Source of the DNA: CAYWNK01 sp047639615 | GTDB lineage: Bacteria > Planctomycetota > UBA1135 > GCA-002686595 | Assembly (NCBI GenBank): GCA_047639615.1 | Contig: JBLIOL010000309.1 | Location: 1-6,328 of the forward strand | Direction of reading: 5' to 3' | DNA length: 6,328 bases | Part shown: positions 1 through 5,908 of the stretch, piece after piece | How positions within the stretch are numbered: position 1 is the first letter of the stretch | Layout: each line of letters begins with the position of its first letter | Program-made: the position numbers and the translations under genes | Notes under the pieces: generated by a model | Database searches by the model: none | What the model was told of the DNA's origin: nothing | The model's input: the letters and a program-made list of their open reading frames with translations, nothing else

Positions 1-518
1 GCAAAGAACTGTGGGATGCGCGCGTCCTCGTGGATCAAACCCAGCCACTGCCCGTTCGAATCGAGACCGAGGTTGCGGTAGATGCGCGGATGAGAGATGG
101 CCTTGGTTTGCCCCGAAGAGAGAGTCGTGGATGTGATCACGTCCAGCCACCCGTCGAGGTCGAGATCAGCCAGGATCACATCTCGGTCATTGGTGGGCGT
201 CAGGAAACCCAGATCCCCGGGAACGTCCGATGCGCTGGCGTAGTCGAGGGTGCGATCCACAAGCTGGTCGCCTTCGGCCATCAGCAGGAGATTCTCGCGC
301 CGTCCCTTCGTCATGAAGGGTCGCTTGCGGACGATTACCAGATCATCGCGGCCATCCTGATCCAGGTCACCGATGACGTAGTCGCGTTCGTCGATGTCTT
401 GCTCGAGGAACTGGGGCGGAGCAACGAGGTGCCCGGATTCCTGAGTGAACCGAATCCAATCAGAATCTTGGGCGTGGATGGCAGGCGCGAATACGAGGAA
501 GGCAAACATGACGCGCAT
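1..518 (-). CDS. Secreted FG-GAP/VCBS-like repeat protein, N-terminal part (runs off left edge)
   Basis: 172 complete codons are visible, from an ATG at 518-516; the 3' end lies outside the window. The product begins MRVMFAFLVFAPAIHA, a short signal peptide with a hydrophobic core and likely cleavage after Ala16 (AIHA|QD), so the protein should be exported. Two calcium-loop-like segments follow: GDLDQDGRDDLVIV at residues 50-63 and ADLDLDGWLDVI at 117-128. This DxDxDGxxD pattern is typical of FG-GAP/VCBS repeats, which fold as blades of a beta-propeller in secreted or surface proteins. The spacing of about 67 residues suits successive blades. The start is supported by AAGGAG six bases upstream; an in-frame ATG three codons later (509-507) is a weaker alternative. 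The specific function cannot be told: such propellers occur in adhesins, enzymes and many planctomycete proteins of unknown role. The frame is open with no sign of damage. Confidence is high for the fold class and low for the role. Confidence 0.85.
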   Translation of the reverse strand, partial: MRVMFAFLVFAPAIHAQDSDWIRFTQESGHLVAPPQFLEQDIDERDYVIGDLDQDGRDDLVIVRKRPFMTKGRRENLLLMAEGDQLVDRTLDYASASDVPGDLGFLTPTNDRDVILADLDLDGWLDVITSTTLSSGQTKAISHPRIYRNLGLDSNGQWLGLIHEDARIPQFF

Positions 519-524
519 AGGAGG

Positions 525-530
525 CTCCTT
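525..530 (-). promoter_or_regulatory. Ribosome binding site of the FG-GAP protein gene
   Basis: On the minus strand AAGGAG sits six bases before the ATG at 518, a near-ideal Shine-Dalgarno sequence and spacing. It fixes the start codon. The other two complete genes here have nothing comparable upstream. Confidence 0.7.
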
Positions 531-662
531 GGGGTGGATGTTCAGTATGCAGGATGCGCGCCGCGCCTTCTTTGTTCCCTTTGTAGTGCCCTGGACCAAT
601 ACCTGCCATTTAGAGCCTTGCTACTGATACAAGCTTCCTCTACCCGGCGCGGCGGTCCCCAA

Positions 663-875
663 ATGCAACCCGGTGAATATGCCGTTACTTGGGCTGCGCA
701 GGTGATTGCCTCGCAGGACGGCATTATGTACGCAACCGAAGTTCAGTCTCCCGGTACGCAGAAGCGGATCGTGCTCCCGGCAGGCCGGGTCGACGTGAGC
801 ATTGGAGCGGAGCGCCGGCAGGCATCCATCACGGTGGGTGACGAGAGCGTGCTGCGCTTCGGCGAATCCGACTGA
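663..875 (+). CDS. Short beta-rich reading frame, possibly the 3' remnant of a larger gene
   Basis: This 70-codon frame runs from ATG 663 to TGA 873-875. It encodes a segment with alternating hydrophobic residues, including GEYAVTW near its start and VLPAGRVDVSIG, ASITVGDESVLRFG near its end. 'LPAG' followed by short strands resembles the closing strands of carboxypeptidase-regulatory-like or PEGA-type beta domains, the same general class as the C-terminal repeats of the sigma-factor gene downstream. Third codon positions favour G/C, as expected for coding DNA here. There is no clear ribosome binding site, and the frame stays open upstream through DNA antisense to the FG-GAP gene, so the true 5' boundary is unknown. 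The likeliest reading is the surviving end of a larger gene lost by rearrangement; a genuine small protein or a chance frame are alternatives. No function is proposed. Confidence 0.35.
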   Translation: MQPGEYAVTWAAQVIASQDGIMYATEVQSPGTQKRIVLPAGRVDVSIGAERRQASITVGDESVLRFGESD

Positions 876-1200
876 GCTAGCAGCAGAACGGCCGGGGAGG
901 GCCGGCGCTCCTCGCGGGTCAGGAACCTGTTGGCTTGCGGCGAATCTTGGTACTGCTGATCGCCCTGGCAGCCCGATACTGGCCGCGCAGGATGGGTGCA
1001 CGGATGGCCCAACCTCGCAGCCCGCTCCCTGCTGCGGCACGCTGGAGGCTCTGCGGAATGTCTGGGTCGTGATAGATGGGCAGGCGAGATCATTGGGGTC
1101 CTTGGCGGCGGTGCTCTATGACCCCAGGCGGGTGTTGGCTGCCGCTGCGGGCGTTTTGGTTGGGCCGGCGAGGATGCGGGAATAGTGATATCAAGTTGGT

Positions 1201-1216
1201 TCGAGCGCGGGCTCGA
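1201..1216. repeat. Short hairpin TCGAGC-GCGG-GCTCGA
   Basis: A perfect 6-bp stem with a 4-base loop; allowing a bulged T extends it (GGT...ACC outside). No T-run follows on either strand, so it is not a clear intrinsic terminator. It may have no function. Confidence 0.3.
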
Positions 1217-1331
1217 CCGTGGACGGGTTGGTTGCTGCCAGCTCACCCTGAATGTCGAGGTACCGGTCGCCTGGGCGGGATCATCGGTGCGTCTGGCTCC
1301 GGAGAGTGAAGTGTCTGGGCGGTATTCAGGT

Positions 1332-1368
1332 AAGCTGGGGGCGTAGTCCCAAGCTTCGAACTCGCCCC
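1332..1368 (+). promoter_or_regulatory. Overlapping alternative hairpins in the leader of the MBL-rhodanese gene
   Basis: AAGCTGGG (1332-1339) can pair with CCC-A-AGCTT (1348-1356, one bulged A). The overlapping GGGGCG (1338-1343) can instead pair with CGCCCC (1363-1368). The two pairings exclude each other and end 18 bases before the ATG at 1387. A leader-RNA switch is conceivable, but stems this short arise easily in GC-rich DNA. No promoter boxes could be assigned with confidence. Confidence 0.2.
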
Positions 1369-1386
1369 ACTAGGCATCCATTCCGC

Positions 1387-2466
1387 ATGCAGCACCCCAT
1401 TCTGAAGATCGTTACCAACAAGGGTTGTCAGTCGTATTTGATTGGTTGTCCCACGACGCGCGCGGCACTTTTGGTGGATCCGAAGGTTGGGTGTGAGGGC
1501 ATCTATCGTGAGATGCTGGGGCACTATGGGTTGGAGCTTAAGGCGGTGCTCGATACGCACACCCATGCGGATCATCTGTCGGCGGCTACGCAGTTCATGG
1601 GGGCTGGGGTGGAGCTCTGGATGTCGGGCGTTACGCAGGTGAAGCGCGAGTACCGGGGCTTGGTGCATGGCCAGGAGGTGCAGCTCGGCGAGTTGCGCTT
1701 TGAGGTGCTTGAGGTGCCTGGGCATACGCCGGATTCGGTGGCGCTCTTTGGGCATGGGATGGTGCTGACTGGGGATAGCCTCTTTATCGATGGGTTGGCG
1801 CGGGCCGACTTTGTGGGGAGCGATCCGGCGCAGCTCTTTGAGTCGGTCAAGACGCGCTTGATGAGCTTGCCCGACGACACGCTGGTGATGCCGGGGCACG
1901 GCTACAACGACATCTTGTTCAGTACGATCGGCTGCGAGCGAGAGCGTAATGCTGGCTTGCGCTTCGACGATGGCGGCGCCTATGGGCAGAGCTTGCAGGT
2001 GGTCGCCGGCGCGGGTAACTCCGACGCGGTCAATGCCAACCTGCTCTTGAACTTGCAGAGTCACCCCAGCCTGCCGGAGACTCCGGGGAACGCCGCGGCC
2101 TGCTGCGCAGCCGGTGGGGGAGGTAGCGCAGCCGCGATCCCTGAGATCGCAGCGGCCGATGCGCAAGCGGTGCACACCGAACTGAGCGGGCCGGAGCAGT
2201 GGGTCGATGTGCGCGATCCCTTTGAGTATGCAGCGGGCCGGATTCCGGATGTGACCAGCATCCCGCTCTCCGAGTTGGGCTTCCACTTAGAGCGCTTGCG
2301 CGGCGGTGATCCGCTCTACATCAGCTGCCGCTCAGGGGTGCGCTCCATGACGGCTGCCAAGACCCTGCAGCGGCTGGGGGTGGCTCTGAACCCGATCAAT
2401 GTGGGCGGCGGCATCCTTGGGTGGCAGGATCAGGGCTTTCCGATCGAGGGGCAACCGGCGGTCTGA
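1387..2466 (+). CDS. ETHE1-like persulfide dioxygenase fused to a rhodanese domain
   Basis: 359 residues. The N-terminal part (about 1-215) is a metallo-beta-lactamase fold with THTHADH at 57-63 (His58, His60, Asp62, His63), His113 in PGHTPDS, Asp130 in TGDSLF and His171 in MPGHGY. By alignment with human ETHE1, His58, His113 and Asp130 match the three iron ligands. Arg139 in GLARADF matches the conserved GRTDF arginine, at the same nine-residue spacing from the Asp ligand. This favours persulfide dioxygenase over glyoxalase II. A linker (about 216-258) rich in Ala/Gly carries Cys239-Cys240. The C-terminal rhodanese domain (about 260-355) has VDVRDPFEY at 273-281 and the active loop CRSGVRS with catalytic Cys314. 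Fusions of this kind (bacterial PRF proteins; compare CstB) oxidise glutathione or similar persulfide to sulfite and move sulfur between persulfide and thiosulfate, in the cytoplasm. I chose the ATG at 1387 because homology begins there: the 45 extra upstream codons (from 1252) are Arg-rich and unlike the family. No Shine-Dalgarno sequence is seen. Natural substrate and metal are inferred. Confidence 0.9.
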   Translation: MQHPILKIVTNKGCQSYLIGCPTTRAALLVDPKVGCEGIYREMLGHYGLELKAVLDTHTHADHLSAATQFMGAGVELWMSGVTQVKREYRGLVHGQEVQLGELRFEVLEVPGHTPDSVALFGHGMVLTGDSLFIDGLARADFVGSDPAQLFESVKTRLMSLPDDTLVMPGHGYNDILFSTIGCERERNAGLRFDDGGAYGQSLQVVAGAGNSDAVNANLLLNLQSHPSLPETPGNAAACCAAGGGGSAAAIPEIAAADAQAVHTELSGPEQWVDVRDPFEYAAGRIPDVTSIPLSELGFHLERLRGGDPLYISCRSGVRSMTAAKTLQRLGVALNPINVGGGILGWQDQGFPIEGQPAV

Positions 2467-2500
2467 GGGGCGTTAGGATGGGGTTCTAGGATTCCGTCGG

Positions 2501-2504
2501 TTAG
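2501..2504 (+). repeat. Possible target-site duplication TTAG, left copy
   Basis: TTAG here matches TTAG at 2772-2775 just outside the other end of the inverted-repeat element. The two copies leave one unpaired base at each element end (C2505, A2771). A four-base match can easily be chance. Confidence 0.25.
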
Positions 2505-2505
2505 C

Positions 2506-2542
2506 CCGGTCTATTCATGAGGACCCACACCAGACTTCGCAA
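2506..2542 (+). repeat. Left terminal inverted repeat
   Basis: The 37-base arm has an outer 19 bases that pair perfectly with the right arm; the next 18 match at 14 positions. Mismatches against the right arm are at 2525, 2529, 2535 and 2538. A second, shorter inverted match, AGCCCGGTC at 2503-2511 with GACCGGGCT at 2681-2689, overlaps its outer end. Confidence 0.85.
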
Positions 2543-2544
2543 AC

Positions 2545-2561
2545 GGGCGGCTTCGCCGCCC
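2545..2561. repeat. Hairpin GGGCGGC-TTC-GCCGCCC inside the element
   Basis: A perfect 7-bp all-G/C stem with a three-base loop, starting just inside the left arm. No T-run follows directly, so it does not look like an ordinary intrinsic terminator for the upstream gene, though it could slow polymerase. Confidence 0.6.
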
Positions 2562-2615
2562 TCTCGCCCCCTGGCGACAATAGACGTTGTTTCTCCGAGG
2601 TGAACATTTGGCGGA

Positions 2616-2630
2616 ATCGGGCAACCCGAT
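2616..2630. repeat. Hairpin ATCGGG-CAA-CCCGAT inside the element
   Basis: A perfect 6-bp stem with a three-base loop near the middle of the element. It is followed directly by a run of seven G and four C (2631-2641), a tract prone to length change. Confidence 0.55.
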
Positions 2631-2642
2631 GGGGGGGCCCCT

Positions 2643-2669
2643 TCCAAGAGGTCCACAGGACCCCTTGGA
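2643..2669. repeat. Hairpin with 12-pair stem (one mismatch) inside the element
   Basis: TCCAAG-A-GGTCC pairs with GGACC-C-CTTGGA around an ACA loop; eleven of twelve positions pair, the exception being A2649 opposite C2663. It is the longest internal stem and the best sign that the interior is structured. Confidence 0.6.
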
Positions 2670-2733
2670 TCCGCTGCGCGGACCGGGCTTACCCCTGCGG
2701 TGACAAATACCCAAAGCCTCGCTAGGGAACGAC

Positions 2734-2770
2734 TTGCAAACTCTGGAGTGCGTCCTCATGAATAGACCGG
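2734..2770 (-). repeat. Right terminal inverted repeat
   Basis: Reverse complement of the left arm: perfect over 2752-2770 and 14 of 18 over 2734-2751. Its outer end is 45 bases before the sigma-factor start codon, so the arm overlaps where a promoter for that gene would be expected. Confidence 0.85.
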
Positions 2771-2771
2771 A

Positions 2772-2775
2772 TTAG
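2772..2775 (+). repeat. Possible target-site duplication TTAG, right copy
   Basis: Matches 2501-2504 on the other side of the element; see that entry for the caveat on length. Confidence 0.25.
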
Positions 2776-2789
2776 GAGCCAACACTCCT
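2774..2789 (+). promoter_or_regulatory. Small inverted repeat AGGAG-N6-CTCCT upstream of the sigma-factor gene
   Basis: A 5-bp inverted repeat lies between the element and the ATG at 2816. The AGGAG is about 37 bases from that ATG, too far to be its Shine-Dalgarno sequence, and it could be hidden by pairing with CTCCT. It may be an operator or leader hairpin, or chance. Confidence 0.2.
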
Positions 2790-2815
2790 GAGCGGGCGGC
2801 ATTGAGTGTCTTGAT

Positions 2816-5800
2816 ATGACGGCCAACCCCCATAGCCCCGCGCTCCGGGACCTGCTGGACCACTCCGGGTGGTTGCGGGCCCTGGCTCATAGCTTGGTCA
2901 GCGACCCTTCGGTGGCTGAGGATGCTGTGCAGGATACTTGGGTCGCGGCTCTTGAGCGGCCGCCTGCCACGGGCGAGAACGTGCGTGGTTGGCTGGCGAC
3001 GGTGGTGCGCAATGCTGTGCGTATGCGCGGTAGGGCGGCCGGTCGTCGAGCGGAGCACGAAGGGCGCCTAGCGCAGGAGCGGAGCGTTGAGCTGCCTTCT
3101 GGGGCGGACTTGGCGGAGCGCGTGGAGACGCAGCGGCGTTTGGCTGCTGTGGTGCTCGAGCTCGAGCAGCCGTACAGGGATACGGTGCTGCTGCGCTTCT
3201 TCGAGGGGCTGAGTGCTGCGGAGATTGCGCGGCGTACTCAGGCTCCTGCGGGGACCGTGCGTTGGCGTCTGTCGAAGGGGCTTGAGCAGCTGCGCGAACG
3301 ACTCGATGGCGAGTTCGACGGCCAACGTGCCACTTGGATGGGCTTGCTCTTGCCCTTGGCCGAGCGCGATGTCGCGCTCGCTGCGGCCGCCGCGTCTGGG
3401 ACGGGTGTGCTAACTGGAATCCTAGCTATGAACATTGGACTGAAACTCACTCTTGGCGGCCTGCTGGCCATCGTCGTCTTGTTGGCTACGCCCTTGGGCT
3501 CCGCAATGTTAGGGATGCTGTCGCCGGACGTGCCGCTGCCGCCTCCGATCGAGGTTGCCTTCCGGCCCATGGAAGTGGAGGCGGAGCCTAGTGTGATGCT
3601 GGATGCTTCGGCGCTTCAGTCCATTCGAACAGCAGTTGGCAATAGCGCCGAGCCGACCGCTGCCGCAGTTCCTCGTGCGGGGTTCCTGGCGGAGCTCAAG
3701 GGCACGGATGGGATGCCGGTGGTGGGTGCGCGTTGCTCTCTTTACGGAGCTCGGGATACGGAGGCGCTGAGCGACGCCCTTGGGCGGGTGGAGATCCTGA
3801 TCTCGGGTAATCAACCCATGAGCGGGCACGCCTTCCAAGTACGCTGCGAGCATTCTGGCTACATGCTGACAAGCATCGATGCGCGGCCGCGCGCGGACCA
3901 GCTAGTCGATCTGGGGGTGATCGTGATGCTGGCCGCGGGCACCATCGAGGGGCTGGTGTTCGATGCGAGTGGAGCGCTGCTGGAGGATGCTTGGGTTGAG
4001 CTATCTCGCGATCAGGACAACTCTCGTAGGCGTGTCGTGGGACGCAGCTCGGACCTGCACCACAACGGCACGCGCACGGATGCACAGGGCCGCTTCGTGC
4101 TCGATCGTGCGCCCGTGGGGAAGGTCCATTTGTGGGCGGGGGCTGATGGGCATGAGGCCGTGCTATCAGGCTCTATTGAAGTTCGTCGGCGGCAGATTTC
4201 CAGTGGAGTCGAGCTTCGCCTGGGTACTCTGAACCCTGAGGACTACATCACCGGTATCGTGCTGGATCCGGATGGACAACCGCTGCCGCGGGCGAAGCTG
4301 CGCTTTGAATACGCCTCCATGGGAGGCTCGGGCAGCGGTTCAACCAACTGCGATCAGGAGGGCCGCTTCCGTTTGGCGTATACGCCACGGGTGCCGCGCA
4401 GCTTGCGGGCGAGCGATCGCACGGGGAAGTACGGAGAGGTCGCCCAGGAGGATGTGCGCGGCGGTAGCGAGACCATCCTGCGCTTGCGCAGTCTGGAGTT
4501 CTTGGAGCTGCGCGTGATCGGCGGTGGTGAGTTCGAAGGCCTTGAGGTCTGGGGCTACGACCTAGACCGGAACAATCTCTTGGTGCGCGGTTCGGACGTG
4601 GCGTTTGAGGATGGGGTGGCACGCGTACCTGTGCCCGCCGAGGGTTTCGTGCTCGACGTTTCCGCCGAGGGTCACGAGAAGATTAGCCTCGGACCCTTTG
4701 ATGGAATCAGCGCGCCACGGGAGTTGAGCGTAACCCTCGATACTCTTCCGGGGATCAACGGGCGAGTGCTTGCGGGTGGCGTGGGTGTGGCGGATGCGAG
4801 CATCGAGTTGGTCGAAGCCGCGACCCGTCAAACCACCCATAACGGTTTCGGTGTGCGTGTGCGGGTCAGCCCAGAGGTGCGTGGCAAGTCGGATGCCGAG
4901 GGCCACTTCTCACTGACCTTGCGCGAGTCCGGATTGTATTTCCTGCGCGTGGTTAGCGAACAGCATGCGCCTGCTGAGTTGGGCCCCTTCCAATTGGAAC
5001 CCGCCGTTGGGCGCTCGGGCTTGGAGGTCCTCATGAGCGCGGGAGGAGCGCTCGAGGGCACGGTGGCTCGGGACAGCGGTCGATCAGCGCTGGGTTTGAT
5101 CGTGGCTATTTCTCGGGGGGATGCGCATCCCATCAGCCAACGGGTGGACCGTGACGGGCGCTACCACTTCGATCGACTGACGCCTGGGCCTTGGCAGGTC
5201 AAGCTGGTGCCCGAGGAACTCTCGGAGTTCAGCTCTTCCAGTACGCGTGGTTCTAGCGCCTTCGATGAATCCCAGATCGCAGTGGACTGCATCGTGCGCG
5301 AGGGCGCGACGACGCGCTTCGATTTAACACCAGGCGAGGCTGCCTTACTGGAGGGTACGGTGCGCGTTGACGGGCAGCCGCTGGAGGGCGCGAAGGTGCA
5401 GCTCATGGCAGCTAGCGATGCGCTGCAGAGTAGTGGTAATGAAAACCAAACCACCGACCAGGACGGCTTCTATCGGTTGCATGCGCCAGAGGCTGGAAGC
5501 TACTACGTGCTGCTCTCCTTGGATGGCAACGAAGGAGCGGTCTTGCGCGAGACGATCGAGCTCGTGCCGGGAACCAACAGCTGGAATGCGGAGCACTTCA
5601 CTGGGAGCTTGCGCATCGAGAATATGCAGCAGCCGGACGAGCAGTCAGCCACGCGGGCCTTTTTGGTCCTGTACGACGGCAACCGCGAAGTCCTCGCCCA
5701 GCTCGTTCCAAATGCTGAGGGCGTAGTCACTCTGAAGCATCTACCCAGCTACCGCGGACGCATTGTCAGCTTCGGAATGGGAGAGCTGAGTCGTGCTTTC

Positions 5801-5881
5801 GACCCGCGCCTGGACGGGACGACCCTGCTGGAGGTCGAGGTGCTTGCGGGCCAGGTGACGAGCTATCGCCTCTCGGATTGA
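2816..5881 (+). CDS. Membrane-tethered ECF-like sigma factor with carboxypeptidase-regulatory-like repeats
   Basis: 1021 residues. Sigma region 2 spans about 9-75, with AEDAVQDTWVAAL at 34-46 and NVRGWLATVVRNAV at 55-68. Sigma region 4 spans about 104-163, with a helix-turn-helix in GLSAAEIARRTQAPAGTVRW (131-150). There is no region 1.1 or 3, as in ECF sigma factors. A hydrophobic stretch (about 211-235, TLGGLLAIVVLLATP) is the one clear membrane helix; a Pro-rich spacer follows (236-258). The remaining 760 residues are beta-rich repeats that recur as 'G-x-V-x-D-x-x-G-x-P-L-x-x-A-x-V' followed by 'T-D-x-x-G-x-F-x-L' and 'G-x-Y-x-V', starting near 288, 375, 477, 646, 744 and 843, with a divergent end domain from about 930. 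These resemble carboxypeptidase-regulatory-like domains. The expected topology has the sigma part in the cytoplasm and the repeats outside the inner membrane, an arrangement known among planctomycete sigma factors. How it is activated (proteolytic release or conformational change) is unknown. The ATG at 2816 is the first good start after an in-frame TGA at 2789-2791; there is no Shine-Dalgarno sequence and no separate anti-sigma gene in the window. Confidence 0.85.
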   Translation: MTANPHSPALRDLLDHSGWLRALAHSLVSDPSVAEDAVQDTWVAALERPPATGENVRGWLATVVRNAVRMRGRAAGRRAEHEGRLAQERSVELPSGADLAERVETQRRLAAVVLELEQPYRDTVLLRFFEGLSAAEIARRTQAPAGTVRWRLSKGLEQLRERLDGEFDGQRATWMGLLLPLAERDVALAAAAASGTGVLTGILAMNIGLKLTLGGLLAIVVLLATPLGSAMLGMLSPDVPLPPPIEVAFRPMEVEAEPSVMLDASALQSIRTAVGNSAEPTAAAVPRAGFLAELKGTDGMPVVGARCSLYGARDTEALSDALGRVEILISGNQPMSGHAFQVRCEHSGYMLTSIDARPRADQLVDLGVIVMLAAGTIEGLVFDASGALLEDAWVELSRDQDNSRRRVVGRSSDLHHNGTRTDAQGRFVLDRAPVGKVHLWAGADGHEAVLSGSIEVRRRQISSGVELRLGTLNPEDYITGIVLDPDGQPLPRAKLRFEYASMGGSGSGSTNCDQEGRFRLAYTPRVPRSLRASDRTGKYGEVAQEDVRGGSETILRLRSLEFLELRVIGGGEFEGLEVWGYDLDRNNLLVRGSDVAFEDGVARVPVPAEGFVLDVSAEGHEKISLGPFDGISAPRELSVTLDTLPGINGRVLAGGVGVADASIELVEAATRQTTHNGFGVRVRVSPEVRGKSDAEGHFSLTLRESGLYFLRVVSEQHAPAELGPFQLEPAVGRSGLEVLMSAGGALEGTVARDSGRSALGLIVAISRGDAHPISQRVDRDGRYHFDRLTPGPWQVKLVPEELSEFSSSSTRGSSAFDESQIAVDCIVREGATTRFDLTPGEAALLEGTVRVDGQPLEGAKVQLMAASDALQSSGNENQTTDQDGFYRLHAPEAGSYYVLLSLDGNEGAVLRETIELVPGTNSWNAEHFTGSLRIENMQQPDEQSATRAFLVLYDGNREVLAQLVPNAEGVVTLKHLPSYRGRIVSFGMGELSRAFDPRLDGTTLLEVEVLAGQVTSYRLSD

Positions 5882-5883
5882 GG

Positions 5884-5902
5884 GCGGCCAAGACTCGGCC
5901 GC
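5884..5902. terminator. Candidate hairpin between convergent genes
   Basis: GCGGCC (5884-5889) pairs with GGCCGC (5897-5902) around a 7-base loop, within the 27 bases separating the two convergent stop codons. The position suits a shared bidirectional terminator, but neither strand has a T-run, so factor-independent termination is doubtful. Confidence 0.35.
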
Positions 5903-5908
5903 AGGCTC

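Larger units (their letters stand above)
876..1386. other. Intergenic stretch with no confident gene; possible decayed coding DNA
   Basis: No frame here combines a plausible start, length and recognisable product. Three weak coding-like pieces are visible on the plus strand. From 935 (TTG) a frame begins LRRILVLLIALAARY, resembling an export-signal start, and stops after about 45 codons. The frame 802-1185 is open, with composition that looks unstructured. The frame open from 1122 to 1343 ends with an alternating-hydrophobic tail including QLTLNVEVPVAWAG. These may be relics of broken genes or chance open frames, which are common in GC-rich DNA. Two small inverted repeats (1201-1216 and 1332-1368) are listed separately. 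I see no tRNA, CRISPR or recognised riboswitch. Confidence 0.4.
2506..2770. mobile_element. MITE-like non-coding element with terminal inverted repeats
   Basis: A 265-bp intergenic unit whose ends are inverted copies: 2506-2524 (CCGGTCTATTCATGAGGAC) is the exact reverse complement of 2752-2770. Pairing continues inward with mismatches for 37 bases per arm (33 of 37 matching). TTAG flanks both sides, compatible with a target-site duplication. The interior has several hairpins and no credible gene; an 82-codon frame on the minus strand starts inside the right arm but has a Pro/Arg/Gly/Ser-rich product unlike a transposase. Small size, terminal inverted repeats and lack of a transposase are what define miniature inverted-repeat transposable elements. 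The alternatives are a structured non-coding RNA with a long closing stem, or a cruciform-forming repeat. The inverted repeat is certain; mobility is inferred. Confidence 0.55.

Noticed and set aside
30..662. 5' part of the long plus-strand frame ending at 875
   Set aside because: Most of it is antisense to the FG-GAP gene, which has a signal peptide, calcium-loop motifs and a ribosome binding site. Only the portion near the 3' end looks protein-like.
743..1246. 167-codon minus-strand frame
   Set aside because: The product is Pro/Arg/Ser-rich with no domain, no signal and no ribosome binding site; it reads as a shadow of GC-rich DNA.
1243..2286. Long open frame on the minus strand opposite the dioxygenase-rhodanese gene
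   Set aside because: It is antisense to a gene with clear catalytic motifs, and its product is His/Arg/Pro-rich with no recognisable domain; a GC-rich shadow frame.
2511..2759. 82-codon minus-strand frame inside the inverted-repeat element as a transposase or small protein
   Set aside because: Composition is Arg/Gly/Pro/Ser-rich without catalytic motifs or predicted fold, and hairpins interrupt it throughout. The matching plus-strand frame from the left arm is only about 28 codons.
2500..2776. Integron attC site
   Set aside because: The inverted ends do not show the RYYYAAC/GTTRRRY core pair, the unit is longer than typical attC sites, and no integrase or cassette array is present.
3154..3167. 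Perfect palindrome GCTCGAGCTCGAGC
   Set aside because: It falls inside sigma region 4 coding sequence and is explained by the Leu-Glu-Leu-Glu codons; no regulatory role is needed.
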